From Bacteroidota bacterium (GTDB taxonomy: Bacteria > Bacteroidota > Bacteroidia > Chitinophagales > LD1), in assembly GCA_018267385.1 (NCBI GenBank), contig JAFDYN010000015.1, forward strand, positions 25,846 to 89,845: 64,000 nucleotides of DNA, written 5' to 3'. The translations under genes were made by a program, and so were the position numbers. Below, one piece after another: positions 34,687 through 43,811 of this stretch. The notes beneath the pieces are model-generated. The model had not been told where the DNA came from, ran no database searches, and worked only from the letters and a program-made list of their open reading frames with translations. Each line of letters starts with the position of its first letter. Position 1 is the stretch's first letter.

Positions 34687-35997
34687 ATGGGTTTCACAGT
34701 AGCGATAGTGGGCAGGCCAAATGTGGGCAAGAGTACGCTCTTCAACCGTCTCGTAGGGATGAAGAAGGCTATTGTAGATGACTTTAGCGGCGTGACCCGC
34801 GACCGCATCTATGGTGAGTCTGACTGGGGCGGCAAGGAATTTAACGTCATAGATACGGGTGGTTTTGTGGCCCATTCCAAGGATGTATTTGAGGCCAATA
34901 TCCGCGAGCAGGTGATGATCGCACTGGATGAGGCCTCCTTGGTCCTCTTCATGGTAGATGCTTCTACCGGCATCACAGATCTGGATTCTGACTTCGTCAA
35001 TATCCTGCGCAAGCACCAGAAGAACGTCTTTGTGGTAGTCAATAAGGTGGACAATCAGGAGCGGATGTACATGGCCAATGAGTTTTATAGCCTGGGCATG
35101 GAGCATATCTTCTTCATAGCTGCTGTGAGTGGCAGCGGTACCGGTGAGCTGCTCGATGCCGTGGTAGAGCGCATACCTGATGATATGGAGGAGAACCCCG
35201 ACGAGGCCCATATCCCTAAGGTCTGTATCATAGGCCAGCCCAATGTAGGCAAATCATCTATCGTCAATGCGCTGCTCGGTGAGGACCGCAATATCGTGAC
35301 CAATATAGCCGGTACCACGCGCGATAGCATCCATACACGGTACACCAAGTTTGGCAAGGAGCTGATCCTGATAGATACAGCCGGCCTCAGGCGCAAGACC
35401 AAAGTGCATGAGAACCTGGAGTTCTACTCTGTGATACGCGCCATCAATGCGCTGGACGAGTCAGATATAGCTGTGATCGTGCTCGATGCCACCCAGGGGG
35501 TAGGGCAGCAGGACCTGGCCATCTATCGCCTAGCTGTCAAAAAGAAGCGCGGCATCATGGTAGTTGTTAATAAATGGGACCTGATCGAGAAAAGCACCAA
35601 TACGGCCAAGGAGTACGAAGATGGCATCAAAGCAAAGCTGGCACCCTTTAACGATGTGCCTATCATCTTCACCTCGGCGCTGGAAAACCAGCGGATCTTC
35701 AAGATAATAGAGACCATAGAGCAGGTTTACAAAAACCTAACCACTAAGATTGCCACGTCAGAGCTTAATGAGGTGATGCTCAAGGAGATAGAACGGTATC
35801 ATCCGCCTGCCGTTTCCGGCAAACTTGTGAGTATCAAGTATGTGACCCAGCTCCCTACCAAGACGCCGGCCTTTGCATTCTTCTCCAATCATCCCAAATA
35901 TATCCGCGAGCCGTACCGCCTGTTTCTGGAGAAACAACTACGTAAACATTTTAGCTTCAAGGGGGTGCCTATCAATATATTTTTCAGAGAAAAATAA
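34687..35997 (+). CDS. der: Ribosome assembly GTPase Der (EngA)
   Basis: 436 residues. Two tandem GTPase domains with P-loops GRPNVGKS (9-16) and GQPNVGKSS (second domain), switch DTAG sequences (IDTGGF and IDTAGLRRK), NKVD and NKWD G4 motifs, then the KH-like C-terminal domain. It is essential for 50S subunit assembly. The architecture is complete. It is transcribed away from pyrR, and repeat copy B lies in the intervening region. Confidence 0.95.
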   Translation: MGFTVAIVGRPNVGKSTLFNRLVGMKKAIVDDFSGVTRDRIYGESDWGGKEFNVIDTGGFVAHSKDVFEANIREQVMIALDEASLVLFMVDASTGITDLDSDFVNILRKHQKNVFVVVNKVDNQERMYMANEFYSLGMEHIFFIAAVSGSGTGELLDAVVERIPDDMEENPDEAHIPKVCIIGQPNVGKSSIVNALLGEDRNIVTNIAGTTRDSIHTRYTKFGKELILIDTAGLRRKTKVHENLEFYSVIRAINALDESDIAVIVLDATQGVGQQDLAIYRLAVKKKRGIMVVVNKWDLIEKSTNTAKEYEDGIKAKLAPFNDVPIIFTSALENQRIFKIIETIEQVYKNLTTKIATSELNEVMLKEIERYHPPAVSGKLVSIKYVTQLPTKTPAFAFFSNHPKYIREPYRLFLEKQLRKHFSFKGVPINIFFREK

Positions 35998-36013
35998 AAA
36001 ACCGCTCAAAAAA

Positions 36014-36046
36014 TTTGGTAAAATCATATAAAAATTAATAGTTTTG
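36014..36046 (+). promoter_or_regulatory. Full consensus Bacteroidota promoter
   Basis: TTTG at 36014-36017 (-33) and TAGTTTTG at 36039-36046 (-7) are separated by 21 nt, the best complete promoter in the window. An A-rich leader of about 35 nt leads to the ATG at 36087. Confidence 0.75.
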
Positions 36047-36086
36047 CACGTCAATTAATTAACCAAAAACTATAAACAAGAAAAAA

Positions 36087-36317
36087 ATGAAGAAGGTATT
36101 TTTCGCGTTCGCAGTTGTAGCTGGTCTCGCAATGACTGCTTGCAACAACAAGCCAGCTGAAGGTGATGCTCCTAAGGCAGACACTACAGTGACTACTACA
36201 ACTACAACTGAAACTACAGCTCCAGTAGACACTACAGCTAAGCCAGCTGACTCTACAGCTACAGCTCCAGCCGCTGCTACTGAGACTAAGACTGAAAAGA
36301 AAGAAGAGAAGAAGTAA
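36087..36317 (+). CDS. Small Thr/Ala/Lys-rich lipoprotein, predicted highly expressed
   Basis: 76 residues. Lipoprotein signal MKKVFFAFAVVAGLAMTAC with Cys19 as the lipidation site. The mature part is a low-complexity Thr/Ala/Pro stretch (VTTTTTTETTAPVDTT) ending in KTEKKEEKK. Codon choice is strongly skewed to ACT/ACA, GCT, CCA and GAA, unlike the GC-ending codons of neighbours, as in abundantly expressed genes. It has its own consensus promoter and a strong terminator. No family recognised; an abundant structural envelope lipoprotein is a guess. Confidence 0.78.
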   Translation: MKKVFFAFAVVAGLAMTACNNKPAEGDAPKADTTVTTTTTTETTAPVDTTAKPADSTATAPAAATETKTEKKEEKK

Positions 36318-36336
36318 TTCTACCCTTCTGCAAAAT

Positions 36337-36367
36337 AAAAAGCCCTCCCCTCAACGGAGGGTTTTTT
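36337..36367 (+). terminator. Terminator after the small lipoprotein gene
   Basis: CCCTCC (36343-36348) pairs with GGAGGG (36356-36361), extended by AAAAA/TTTTT on the outside, loop of 7 nt. Typical Rho-independent terminator, 20 nt past the stop. Confidence 0.85.
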
Positions 36368-36383
36368 ATTTTTATACCCCGCC

Positions 36384-36740
36384 ATGAGCGATAAAACTGA
36401 TATAACTGTATATGGTGATGTAGACCGGCTGATCCGTACCTTTTACGGCAAGCTGCTGGCTGATCCGTTGATGGCCCCGCATTTCCACGGGCTGGATCTG
36501 GAGGCTCACCTGCCACGCATCACTGCCTTTTGGGCATTTATCCTGCTGGATATGGAGGGATACAAAGGAAATGTGATGGACCGGCATCGCCATCTGGCCA
36601 TCGGCCCGGAGCATTTTGACCGTTGGGTGCAGACCTTCTCAGAAACTGTAGATGAGCTCTATGCCGGCCCCAAGGCCGATCTGGCCAAGCAGCGCGCTAA
36701 GCTGCTCGGATTGACTTTTCAAACGAAATTTAAAGCATAG
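36384..36740 (+). CDS. Group III truncated haemoglobin
   Basis: 118 residues, the family size. The proximal haem histidine is probably His70 in RHRHLAIGPEHFDRW; FYGKLLADPLM and the aromatic-rich ITAFWAFILLDMEGY match helices A-E of this family. It binds O2 or NO at haem; proposed roles are NO detoxification or redox chemistry, not settled for this group. The next gene ends 1 nt away on the opposite strand. Start ATG 36384 is only 17 nt after the terminator above. Confidence 0.9.
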   Translation: MSDKTDITVYGDVDRLIRTFYGKLLADPLMAPHFHGLDLEAHLPRITAFWAFILLDMEGYKGNVMDRHRHLAIGPEHFDRWVQTFSETVDELYAGPKADLAKQRAKLLGLTFQTKFKA

Positions 36741-36741
36741 C

Positions 36742-38157
36742 CTACGGACGAAACTGCTCGATGATAGCCAGCACCGTTTCGTCATTAGCCAGGCGCTCAT
36801 CCATTTCAAAGATCAGGTTATGCTCCTCAAAAGAGGTCAGCAGGCCCTTCTGCAGGCTCACCAGCGCTTCATTCTTATTGCCTATCTGATTGTAGAATAC
36901 GAATTTGATGTACCAGATATCCGCCGGATTGTCAAATTTCTCTGATGCCTCAGTGAGGATATCAAAGCACTGGCGGAAGTTCTCCATGCCGTAGTGTGCC
37001 GTAGCCAGGTTGATATAGTGCTGCTTGATATTGGGGCTGAGGGTCAGTACCCGCTCAAATACCAGGATGGCGCCATCCACCTCATCATTCATGATACAGG
37101 CATCGCCCAGGGCATTCAGGTAGTCTACGTTCTCCGGGCTGATCTTGGCCGCACGCTCGTAGGCTTCTACCGCCTTGGCATAGTTGCCCTCGGCGCGGTA
37201 GGTCTCACCCACCAGAAAAAATGCCTCATCATAGTTAGGGTCTATGGCCAGCGCCTTGCGGAAATAGCCGCGCGCTTTGTGGTAGTCCTTGAGCTGCGAG
37301 TAGCTCTCTGCTACTTTGCACAGCGTCTCTTTATTAGGCTTGCCGGAGCGGATGGAGTCATGATAGCACTCCAGCGCCTTGGCGAAGTTCTTCTGATCAA
37401 AATATACATCGCCCATCATCTCATAGGCCAGGTCGTAGCTATCATCTATCGCTACCGCAAACTCCAGCGCCTCTATAGACTCATCATACTGCTTCAGCCC
37501 CGCATACGCATGGCCCAGGTTAAACCAGGCCCGATGGTTGTACGGATTCTCATCCACTATCATCTTGTGAAAGGCGCGGCTATCCTCATACTGCTCTGTG
37601 AGCTCCGTGCAAAACCACAGCCTGTTCAGCCCTTCCTCATTTTCGGTGTTGCTCTTCAGGCAGTCGCGCAGGGACTCCAGCACCTCTGCATACAGGCCCA
37701 TATCCTCATAGATGTCTGCCTGCTCCAGATAGAGGTCGCAGAGATCATCCGGGTCGTCTGCCAGCGGCAGGCCCTGTGCTATCACATCCAGCGCCTCGTC
37801 ATGCCTGCCCTGAGACAGGTAGATATCGGAGCGCAGCAGGTAGATGGCTATTTCTGTTTTATCCAGGTTCTCGGCGCTCTCCAGTGCTGCCAGAGAGGCA
37901 TCATATTTATTCTGCTCGGCCAGGAGCTCTGCTTTCTTCACCCAGAGCTCGCAGGAGTATTGGTATTGCTCCAGTGCGTTTTCCACTACCCCGTTAGCGC
38001 GTTTGAATTCCCTATTGTCCATATAGAACTCTATAATGCGCAGGTATGTCTCCTCATCCAGAAATAGCGTCTGCTGGGAGTTCTCAGCATCCTCGTACTT
38101 CCTGATCACATCCATCAGCTCACCAAAAGACGGGTCGTTCATTTCATTTTCCGACAT
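36742..38157 (-). CDS. Cytoplasmic TPR-repeat protein
   Basis: 471 residues, no signal peptide or membrane helix. It is built of about a dozen TPR-like helical hairpins, the clearest being AWFNLGHAYAGLKQYDESIE, ALECYHDSIRSGKPNKETL and AFFLVGETYRAEGNYAKAVE. It is strongly acidic. The N-terminus (MSENEMNDPSFGELMDVIRK) is outside the repeats. TPR scaffolds bind protein partners; the neighbours give no clue to a partner. Confidence 0.78.
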   Translation of the reverse strand: MSENEMNDPSFGELMDVIRKYEDAENSQQTLFLDEETYLRIIEFYMDNREFKRANGVVENALEQYQYSCELWVKKAELLAEQNKYDASLAALESAENLDKTEIAIYLLRSDIYLSQGRHDEALDVIAQGLPLADDPDDLCDLYLEQADIYEDMGLYAEVLESLRDCLKSNTENEEGLNRLWFCTELTEQYEDSRAFHKMIVDENPYNHRAWFNLGHAYAGLKQYDESIEALEFAVAIDDSYDLAYEMMGDVYFDQKNFAKALECYHDSIRSGKPNKETLCKVAESYSQLKDYHKARGYFRKALAIDPNYDEAFFLVGETYRAEGNYAKAVEAYERAAKISPENVDYLNALGDACIMNDEVDGAILVFERVLTLSPNIKQHYINLATAHYGMENFRQCFDILTEASEKFDNPADIWYIKFVFYNQIGNKNEALVSLQKGLLTSFEEHNLIFEMDERLANDETVLAIIEQFRP

Positions 38158-38245
38158 AGGATAATATTTAGGGGGTTAAAAAATAAGGTATATAAAGAAC
38201 ATCAGACAGCAGCACTACTATCATGAGTACCCACGCCCACCTCTG

Positions 38246-38890
38246 TCAGGGTGTCGTGGTCTTTGCCTTTTTATTGCGCTCAAAGTATACCTGCATACCT
38301 ACATTCAAAAGCATGCCATGGTCTACGTATTTATTTCCCTCGCTGATCAGGTTTCCCTTATTGTATTGGCTGGACTGGTGCCACATACCATTATAATAGA
38401 GACTGGCCTCTACTGCTATTGCCTTGGTGACAAATACCGAAAACCCCGGCCCCAGCGTCCAGTTGGCACTTACTGTTTTGGTGGTGGTGGTAGAGCTGGA
38501 GGTGATATAACTATCCCACGAGGCCATCACAGACGGCGATCCATGCACAAAGAAGTATGCCTTGGACGAGATATTCACGTAGTACCTTACATAAGGGCCT
38601 AGGCCCAATGATAAGACGTTGTCCTTGACCCGGATATTGTTTGGCGTCACTACAGAGTGCGTAGAATAGGCAGCTAAAGGCGCTACTCCCAGTACTACGT
38701 TTTTAGCTATAAAGCCGCCTAGCAGGGGGGTGAAGTGAAAGGTAAAGTCTTTGGCGTACAGCTCATGGTTTGTGGTAAACTGAAACCCTACGCTGCCGCC
38801 CGCCATGATGGTTCCTTTGGCTATCTGGCACTGCGCTGTCTGGAGGGAAGCAAAAACAACGAGGACAGCAAGCAGTTTTCTAATAACCAT
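38246..38890 (-). CDS. Outer membrane beta-barrel protein
   Basis: 214 residues from ATG 38890, where a signal peptide begins (IRKLLAVLVVFASLQTAQC); an upstream frame to 38995 adds 35 unlikely residues. The mature protein has eight-strand barrel character: GTIMAGGSVGFQFTTN, VLSLGLGPYVRYYVN, WTLGPGFSVFVTKAIAVEAS, with a C-terminal strand MLLNVGMQVYFERN. The last aromatic-ended strand fits BAM recognition. Function unknown. Confidence 0.7.
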   Translation of the reverse strand: MVIRKLLAVLVVFASLQTAQCQIAKGTIMAGGSVGFQFTTNHELYAKDFTFHFTPLLGGFIAKNVVLGVAPLAAYSTHSVVTPNNIRVKDNVLSLGLGPYVRYYVNISSKAYFFVHGSPSVMASWDSYITSSSTTTTKTVSANWTLGPGFSVFVTKAIAVEASLYYNGMWHQSSQYNKGNLISEGNKYVDHGMLLNVGMQVYFERNKKAKTTTP

Positions 38891-39009
38891 ATCCCTAAGA
38901 TATATCAAAACACAAATGAGCGGAATAAACCTATTCACACTATTTGGCAAATAGTGGACAACATAACCGACAAGGCAACGGCTTTTGCCTGACAAAATGC
39001 CGCTGTAGA

Positions 39010-39918
39010 TCAGTTAGCTTTTGCGATCTCAAAGATCGATTTGTCGTAAGTAGCATTCTCCAGGTCTATACGGTCCTGCCGTATGGGGATCAGTATCACG
39101 CTAGGATTGCCATCTGGTAGCTGATAGGTCACTTTCATAGCAAAGCCCTTGATGTCCTCCGCCTTGAAGGTGCGATCTGTATGCGCCAGGATCACGACCT
39201 TACCTTCAGACGCTACGGTATTGCCAGATTCCTGTGAGGCCAGCAGAGTGATCTCCGGCGTGTAGTTTGGCAGGGTCTTTCCGGCTTTCAGTTTGATGTT
39301 CACTTTGTCCAGCCTTTCATTGCTGCCTACATAGCTGATAGTGGCATATTGCTCGGGCTTATCTGCCGTAGCAGACTGACCGGAGAGGTAGCCAAAGAAG
39401 CGCTTATTAGACGTATTGACTATCTGCGCCATCAGCGAGCTGTAGGTGAAGGTCATGAGCTTCTCACCGGTCTGCAGCGAGTATTGCTCGTAGGTGTCTT
39501 CTTCATTCGCATTCTTGCCCTCAGAGTGTACTACCAGCACCTTATAGGTATAGTCCATATCAGCACCTCTCAGGTCTTTGCTCCAGTGTATCTTTGGATC
39601 CGTGATACCGGTCACACTCACAGTGTAGTGATTGTCCGTCACACCGGAGTCGACGGAAGATGTCTCCGTATTAGTGACTTTGACCAGCAGCTTCTTTACA
39701 TCCTCCTTGTCAGTGAATTCAACGATGTCGTAGGTGGTATTGACTTTCTGTAGGATCTTCTTGCCCTGCGCATCGGTATACTGCCGCACTACAGACATAG
39801 CCGAGTCTGCAAATTCCTCCTTTGCATTGACCGGGATACTGTTCTTAGATTGGTTGTTGCACGACTGCAGGCTGAGCGCCATGAGCCCGGCACCTATGAT
39901 CCATCCGTATTGTTTCAT
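39010..39918 (-). CDS. Hypothetical lipoprotein
   Basis: 302 residues with signal [20 protein letters not shown], lipidation at Cys20. The rest is beta-rich ([40 protein letters not shown]) with charged surface loops, and no motif I recognise. The ATG overlaps the folD stop by 4 nt (ATGA), so it is translationally coupled to folD, which is unusual for a lipoprotein and a folate enzyme. No functional link is evident. Confidence 0.65.
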   Translation of the reverse strand: MKQYGWIIGAGLMALSLQSCNNQSKNSIPVNAKEEFADSAMSVVRQYTDAQGKKILQKVNTTYDIVEFTDKEDVKKLLVKVTNTETSSVDSGVTDNHYTVSVTGITDPKIHWSKDLRGADMDYTYKVLVVHSEGKNANEEDTYEQYSLQTGEKLMTFTYSSLMAQIVNTSNKRFFGYLSGQSATADKPEQYATISYVGSNERLDKVNIKLKAGKTLPNYTPEITLLASQESGNTVASEGKVVILAHTDRTFKAEDIKGFAMKVTYQLPDGNPSVILIPIRQDRIDLENATYDKSIFEIAKAN

Positions 39919-40817
39919 GCGTGTTGCTTGTATGCTTTGAGCGTATTGAGCAGGAGAGAGACCACCGTCATCGGGCCTACGCCGCCCGGCACGGGGGTGA
40001 TAGCAGAGGCCTTCTTAGACACCTCGGCAAAGTTCACATCGCCCTTCAGCCTCCAGCCAGCCTTGGCAGTAGCATCATCCACGCGGCTGGTGCCTACGTC
40101 TACGATCACCACACCATCCTTCACCATATCTCCGGTCAGAAATTCAGGCTTGCCCAATGCCGCGATAATGATGTCTGCCTGCAGGGTTATCTCTTTCAGA
40201 TTAGCCGTGCGCGAGTGGCACACCGTCACAGTAGCATTGCCGGTCTTACCAGTACCATTCAGCAAAATACTGATAGGACGACCCACGATATTACTACGGC
40301 CTATCACCACACAGTGCTTGCCTGATGTTTCGATATTATAGCGCTCCAGGATCTTAGTGATGCCTAGCGGCGTAGCAGACACAAAAGAGGAAAGCCCCAG
40401 TGTCGTCTTACCCACATTCACCGGATGGAAGCCATCCACATCCTTCGCCGGGTCTACGGCCATTAGTACCTTATCCGCATCGATATGCTTCGGCAAAGGC
40501 AACTGCACGATAAAGCCATCTATCTCCGGATCTTCATTGAGTTTCTTCACCTCATTCAGCAGAAACTCCTCCGTGATCGTCGTATCCGTAAAGTGCAGCA
40601 AAGTAGATTTGAAACCCACCTGCTCACAGGCTTTCACCTTATGGCCTACATAGGTCAGGCTACCGCCATCATTACCCACGAGGATCGCCGCCAGGTGCGG
40701 CGCACGTTTGCCCGTGGCAGTGATGCTGCTTACTTCTGCTGCTATTTCTGATTTGATCTCATCGGCCAGTTTCTTGCCGTCGAGTAGTTGATACGATGTC
40801 GCTGTAGCGTCTGCCAT
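39915..40817 (-). CDS. folD: Bifunctional methylene-THF dehydrogenase/cyclohydrolase
   Basis: 300 residues. Catalytic Tyr56 and Lys60 are in [24 protein letters not shown] and [16 protein letters not shown] are the classic FolD signatures, and [11 protein letters not shown] lies near the end. It interconverts 5,10-methylene-THF, 5,10-methenyl-THF and 10-formyl-THF in the cytosol. It overlaps the downstream lipoprotein by 4 nt. Confidence 0.94.
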   Translation of the reverse strand: MADATATSYQLLDGKKLADEIKSEIAAEVSSITATGKRAPHLAAILVGNDGGSLTYVGHKVKACEQVGFKSTLLHFTDTTITEEFLLNEVKKLNEDPEIDGFIVQLPLPKHIDADKVLMAVDPAKDVDGFHPVNVGKTTLGLSSFVSATPLGITKILERYNIETSGKHCVVIGRSNIVGRPISILLNGTGKTGNATVTVCHSRTANLKEITLQADIIIAALGKPEFLTGDMVKDGVVIVDVGTSRVDDATAKAGWRLKGDVNFAEVSKKASAITPVPGGVGPMTVVSLLLNTLKAYKQHA

Positions 40818-40894
40818 TGCTGATTATAATGCTTGAGATGATGAAAAGTAACAAAGCAGGTTCAAAATCAAATCATCGACTGCCTCCCACACAC

Positions 40895-40957
40895 TAGGTT
40901 CTTCCCTCTACATCGGAAAGGGAAGATGTCCGCCGCGGCGGACAGATGGATGAGGTG
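40895..40957 (+). repeat. Dispersed two-hairpin repeat, copy C (diverged)
   Basis: Shares taggttcttccct, the gaagatg junction and gatgaggtg with copies A and B, but the arms differ. CTTCCCT (40901-40907) pairs with AGGGAAG (40919-40925), and TGTCCGCCGCGGCGGACA (40927-40944) is a perfect 18-bp palindrome replacing the smaller TGCC/GGCA hairpin. It ends 1 nt from the stop codon at 40959. Confidence 0.75.
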
Positions 40958-40958
40958 C

Positions 40959-41387
40959 TTAAAACGGCAGGTCATCCTCAGAAACATAACGCTCCTGAGA
41001 ACCTTCCTGTGGACCGCTGTAGCTATTCTCCTGAGAGTAGTTGTTGCTATTGTTGCCACGGTTGTTGTTGCTCTGATTGCCGCCACGGTTAGATGACTGC
41101 TGGCCACCGCCGCTGCCACCTTCTACTTTCCATGCCTTCACATCAGTGTACCACTTGCCATTATACTCACGGCTGCTGATGTCAAAAGACACCTTGATCT
41201 CAGATTCCATAGGCATTGCCTTCACAGTACCTATCAGGTCATTCCATGCCGTCAGGCACACCTTCTTAGGATATTTTTCATTAGAGGTCTCGATCACAAA
41301 ATCACACTTGGCCCATTTGCCGTTCTTACCTTCGCCTCCTTGTTCCTGCAGCACTTGTATCAGCCTGCCTGTTAGTTCCATTGACAT
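40959..41387 (-). CDS. DUF3127 protein, OB-fold-like, with SSB-type acidic C-terminal tip
   Basis: 142 residues from ATG 41387 (MSMELTGRLI); the longer frame to 41504 is probably not translated. Residues 3-88 match DUF3127: GRLIQVLQEQ, CDFVIETSNEKYPKKVCLTA, KVSFDISSREYNGKWYTDV. A Gly/Asn/Gln/Ser-rich linker (about 90-130) then leads to SEDDLPF. That ending is the tail by which single-stranded DNA-binding proteins recruit partners. By inference it is a nucleic acid-binding OB protein; it is not the canonical SSB. Confidence 0.82.
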   Translation of the reverse strand: MSMELTGRLIQVLQEQGGEGKNGKWAKCDFVIETSNEKYPKKVCLTAWNDLIGTVKAMPMESEIKVSFDISSREYNGKWYTDVKAWKVEGGSGGGQQSSNRGGNQSNNNRGNNSNNYSQENSYSGPQEGSQERYVSEDDLPF

Positions 41388-41410
41388 ATTTTGAATTGTT
41401 TTTTTATCTA

Positions 41411-41815
41411 TCAGTGCATTGTCATCGTGCCATAGTGTTCTTTTAGCTCCAGGGCACGCTTTTTTACTAATTCCATCCGGCCGGAGGCTTTGATCACGCC
41501 CCACATCGTTCCATCCATATTGTATGCACTATTGATAAATGCAAATTCACTGTCACGATATGTCAGCCAATTGACCTGCGCCGCCTTTAATCTGGCCTTT
41601 GCTTCAGGGCCTAAAACACCCATCAGCAATTTATAGTATTTATTCAGCTCCTTATCCCACTCGTCATACGCCCCGTCAGTGCAGTTTATCATTCCCATGG
41701 TACTGCCGTCAGCGTCTATACACTTCTGTAGTCTGATGTCAATAGAATCCTCCTTTTGCTGAGCCATAGAGGAGAAAGCCAGAGTCATCAAACATACAGT
41801 CCAAAGGTGCCTCAT
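41411..41815 (-). CDS. LprI-like (DUF1311) periplasmic protein
   Basis: 134 residues with signal peptide (LWTVCLMTLAFSSMAQ). LprI/DUF1311 features: QKCIDADGSTMGMINCT with paired cysteines, YDEWDKELNKYYKLLMG, KAAQVNWLTYRDSEFAF and LVKKRALELKEHY. In Mycobacterium the domain is part of a lysozyme-inhibiting lipoprotein; here there is no lipobox. Periplasmic and of unknown role. It lies between lepA and the DUF3127 gene, with short gaps on both sides. Confidence 0.82.
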   Translation of the reverse strand: MRHLWTVCLMTLAFSSMAQQKEDSIDIRLQKCIDADGSTMGMINCTDGAYDEWDKELNKYYKLLMGVLGPEAKARLKAAQVNWLTYRDSEFAFINSAYNMDGTMWGVIKASGRMELVKKRALELKEHYGTMTMH

Positions 41816-41831
41816 AGATCACGCTTACATT

Positions 41832-43622
41832 TTAATCATTCAACTTCAGCACCGCGATAAACGCCTCCTGCGGCACCTCCACTTTACCAAACTGGCGCAT
41901 CTTCTTCTTACCCTTCTTCTGCTTCTCCAGGAGCTTGCGCTTACGGCTGATATCACCGCCGTAGCACTTTGCCGTTACGTCCTTGCGCATCGCAGAGATA
42001 CTCTCGCGGGCTATGATCTTCGCGCCTATCGCAGCCTGTATCGGTATCATGAACATCTGCCTTGGGATCAGCTCTTTCAGCTTCTCGCACATACGGCGGC
42101 CAAAGTCCTCCGCCTTGCTGCGGTGGATCATGGCTGAGAAGGCATCCACTTTCTCTGCATTGAGCAGGATGTCCATCTTCACCAGGTCGCCCGGGCGGTA
42201 GCCTATCTGATGGTAGTCAAAGGAAGCATAACCGCGCGAGATAGATTTCAGCTTGTCATAAAAGTCAAACACGATCTCCGCCATCGGCATCTCAAAGGTC
42301 AGCTCCACGCGCTCCTCAGTCAGGTATTTCTGATTGAGCAGTATACCGCGCTTATCCATACAGAGACCGATGATCGTACCGATATACTCCGGCTTGGTAA
42401 TAACTTCCGCCTTGATATACGGCTCCTCCAGCCGCTCTATGCGCTGTATCTCCGGCATGTCTGCAGGGTTATTGATCACCAGCTCCTCGCCATCTGTCAG
42501 GTAGGCATTGTACGATACCTGCGGCACCGTCGTGATGATCGTCATGTCAAACTCGCGCTCCAGACGCTCTGTCACGATCTCCAGGTGCAGCAGCCCGAGG
42601 AAGCCACAGCGGAAACCGAATCCGAGTGCGATAGACGTCTCCGGCTCGTACACCAGAGAGGCATCATTCAGTTGCAGCTTCTCCAGTGAGTCGCGCAGGT
42701 CCTCATAGTCATCATTGTCTATCGGATAGATACCGGCAAATACCATCGGCTTCACATCTTCAAAGCCATGTATGCTCTCCGCACACGGATTGGCAAAAGA
42801 AGTGATCGTATCACCTACCTTGATCTCTTTCGCATTCTTGATACCGGTGATGATATAGCCCACGTCACCAGCCTTCACCTCAGGGCGCTGCTCCAGGTCC
42901 ATGCGCAGCACACCCACCTCATCAGCATTGTACACCGCGCCGGTATTAAAGAACTTCACCTTTTCATTCTTCTTGATCGTACCGTCATATATCCGGTAGT
43001 AGGCTATGACACCGCGGAAAGAGTTGAACACCGAGTCAAAGATCAGCGCCTTGAGTGGCGCTGTCGGGTCGCCCTTAGGCGCTGGTATGCGGTCTATCAC
43101 CGCGTCAAATATCTTGTCCACGCCCTCGCCCGTACGACCGCTGGCACGTAGAATATCCTCACGCTTGCAGCCTATCATGGCCATCACATCGTCCTCCACC
43201 ATCTCGGGGTTAGCGCCCGGCATATCGATCTTATTGATCACCGGTATGATGGTGAGGCCCTGCTCCACGGCCAGGTAGAGATTTGAGATGGTCTGCGCCT
43301 GTATGCCCTGGCTGGCATCTACCAGCAGCAGCGCGCCCTCGCAGGCAGCCAGCGAGCGGGATACCTCGTAGCTGAAATCCACGTGGCCCGGGGTATCGAT
43401 GAGGTTTAGCACATACTTCTGTCCACCGCGTACGAAGTCCATCTGTATCGCGTGGCTCTTGATTGTGATGCCGCGCTCGCGCTCCAGGTCCATATTGTCC
43501 AGCACTGTGTCCATCATGTTCCTTTCGGAGATGGTCTTCGTCATTTCTATGAGACGGTCTGCAAGGGTACTCTTACCGTGATCGATGTGAGCGATGATGC
43601 AGAAATTCCTGATGTTTTCCAT
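41832..43622 (-). CDS. lepA: Elongation factor 4 (LepA)
   Basis: 596 residues. G1 motif AHIDHGKST at 11-19, effector [22 protein letters not shown], the translation-factor domains and the LepA-specific C-terminus ([17 protein letters not shown]). It binds ribosomes and influences translation initiation or back-translocation. A TACTTTCG box ends 6 nt before its ATG. Confidence 0.96.
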   Translation of the reverse strand: MENIRNFCIIAHIDHGKSTLADRLIEMTKTISERNMMDTVLDNMDLERERGITIKSHAIQMDFVRGGQKYVLNLIDTPGHVDFSYEVSRSLAACEGALLLVDASQGIQAQTISNLYLAVEQGLTIIPVINKIDMPGANPEMVEDDVMAMIGCKREDILRASGRTGEGVDKIFDAVIDRIPAPKGDPTAPLKALIFDSVFNSFRGVIAYYRIYDGTIKKNEKVKFFNTGAVYNADEVGVLRMDLEQRPEVKAGDVGYIITGIKNAKEIKVGDTITSFANPCAESIHGFEDVKPMVFAGIYPIDNDDYEDLRDSLEKLQLNDASLVYEPETSIALGFGFRCGFLGLLHLEIVTERLEREFDMTIITTVPQVSYNAYLTDGEELVINNPADMPEIQRIERLEEPYIKAEVITKPEYIGTIIGLCMDKRGILLNQKYLTEERVELTFEMPMAEIVFDFYDKLKSISRGYASFDYHQIGYRPGDLVKMDILLNAEKVDAFSAMIHRSKAEDFGRRMCEKLKELIPRQMFMIPIQAAIGAKIIARESISAMRKDVTAKCYGGDISRKRKLLEKQKKGKKKMRQFGKVEVPQEAFIAVLKLND

Positions 43623-43628
43623 AAGCCG

Positions 43629-43636
43629 CGAAAGTA
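43629..43636 (-). promoter_or_regulatory. Variant -7 box 6 nt before lepA
   Basis: On the minus strand this reads TACTTTCG, one mismatch from TAnnTTTG. Only 6 nt (cggctt) separate it from the ATG at 43622, so the mRNA would have almost no leader. Confidence 0.4.
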
Positions 43637-43738
43637 CGCTGATTTAGTGGAATAAGCTAGTGCAGACAGCAGTTTAAACCATGCGATTTTTGAGATATGA
43701 ACCATGTCTTCACATATCCCATTGCCCACTTTTATTTA

Positions 43739-43770
43739 AGTCCTCCCTTTGGGAGGATTTAGGAGGGCCA
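43739..43770 (+). repeat. Short hairpin distantly like the dispersed repeat (D)
   Basis: TCCTCCC (43741-43747) pairs with GGGAGGA (43751-43757) around TTT, followed by tttaggaggg. Pyrimidine-rich left arm and 3-nt loop are shared with copies A and B, but the tail is not. Divergent lepA/pyrD gap. Confidence 0.4.
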
Positions 43771-43786
43771 ATATCCTCCAACTTCT

Positions 43787-43794
43787 TACTTTTG
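43787..43794 (+). promoter_or_regulatory. -7 box for pyrD
   Basis: TACTTTTG matches TAnnTTTG exactly, 17 nt before the ATG at 43812. Confidence 0.5.
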
Positions 43795-43811
43795 CCCAGC
43801 CCAAACATCAC

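Noticed and set aside
36994..38067. 357-residue ORF antisense to the TPR gene
   Set aside because: It is an antisense shadow created by the codon bias of the TPR gene, whose repeats and start are well supported; the antisense product has no recognisable motif or signal.
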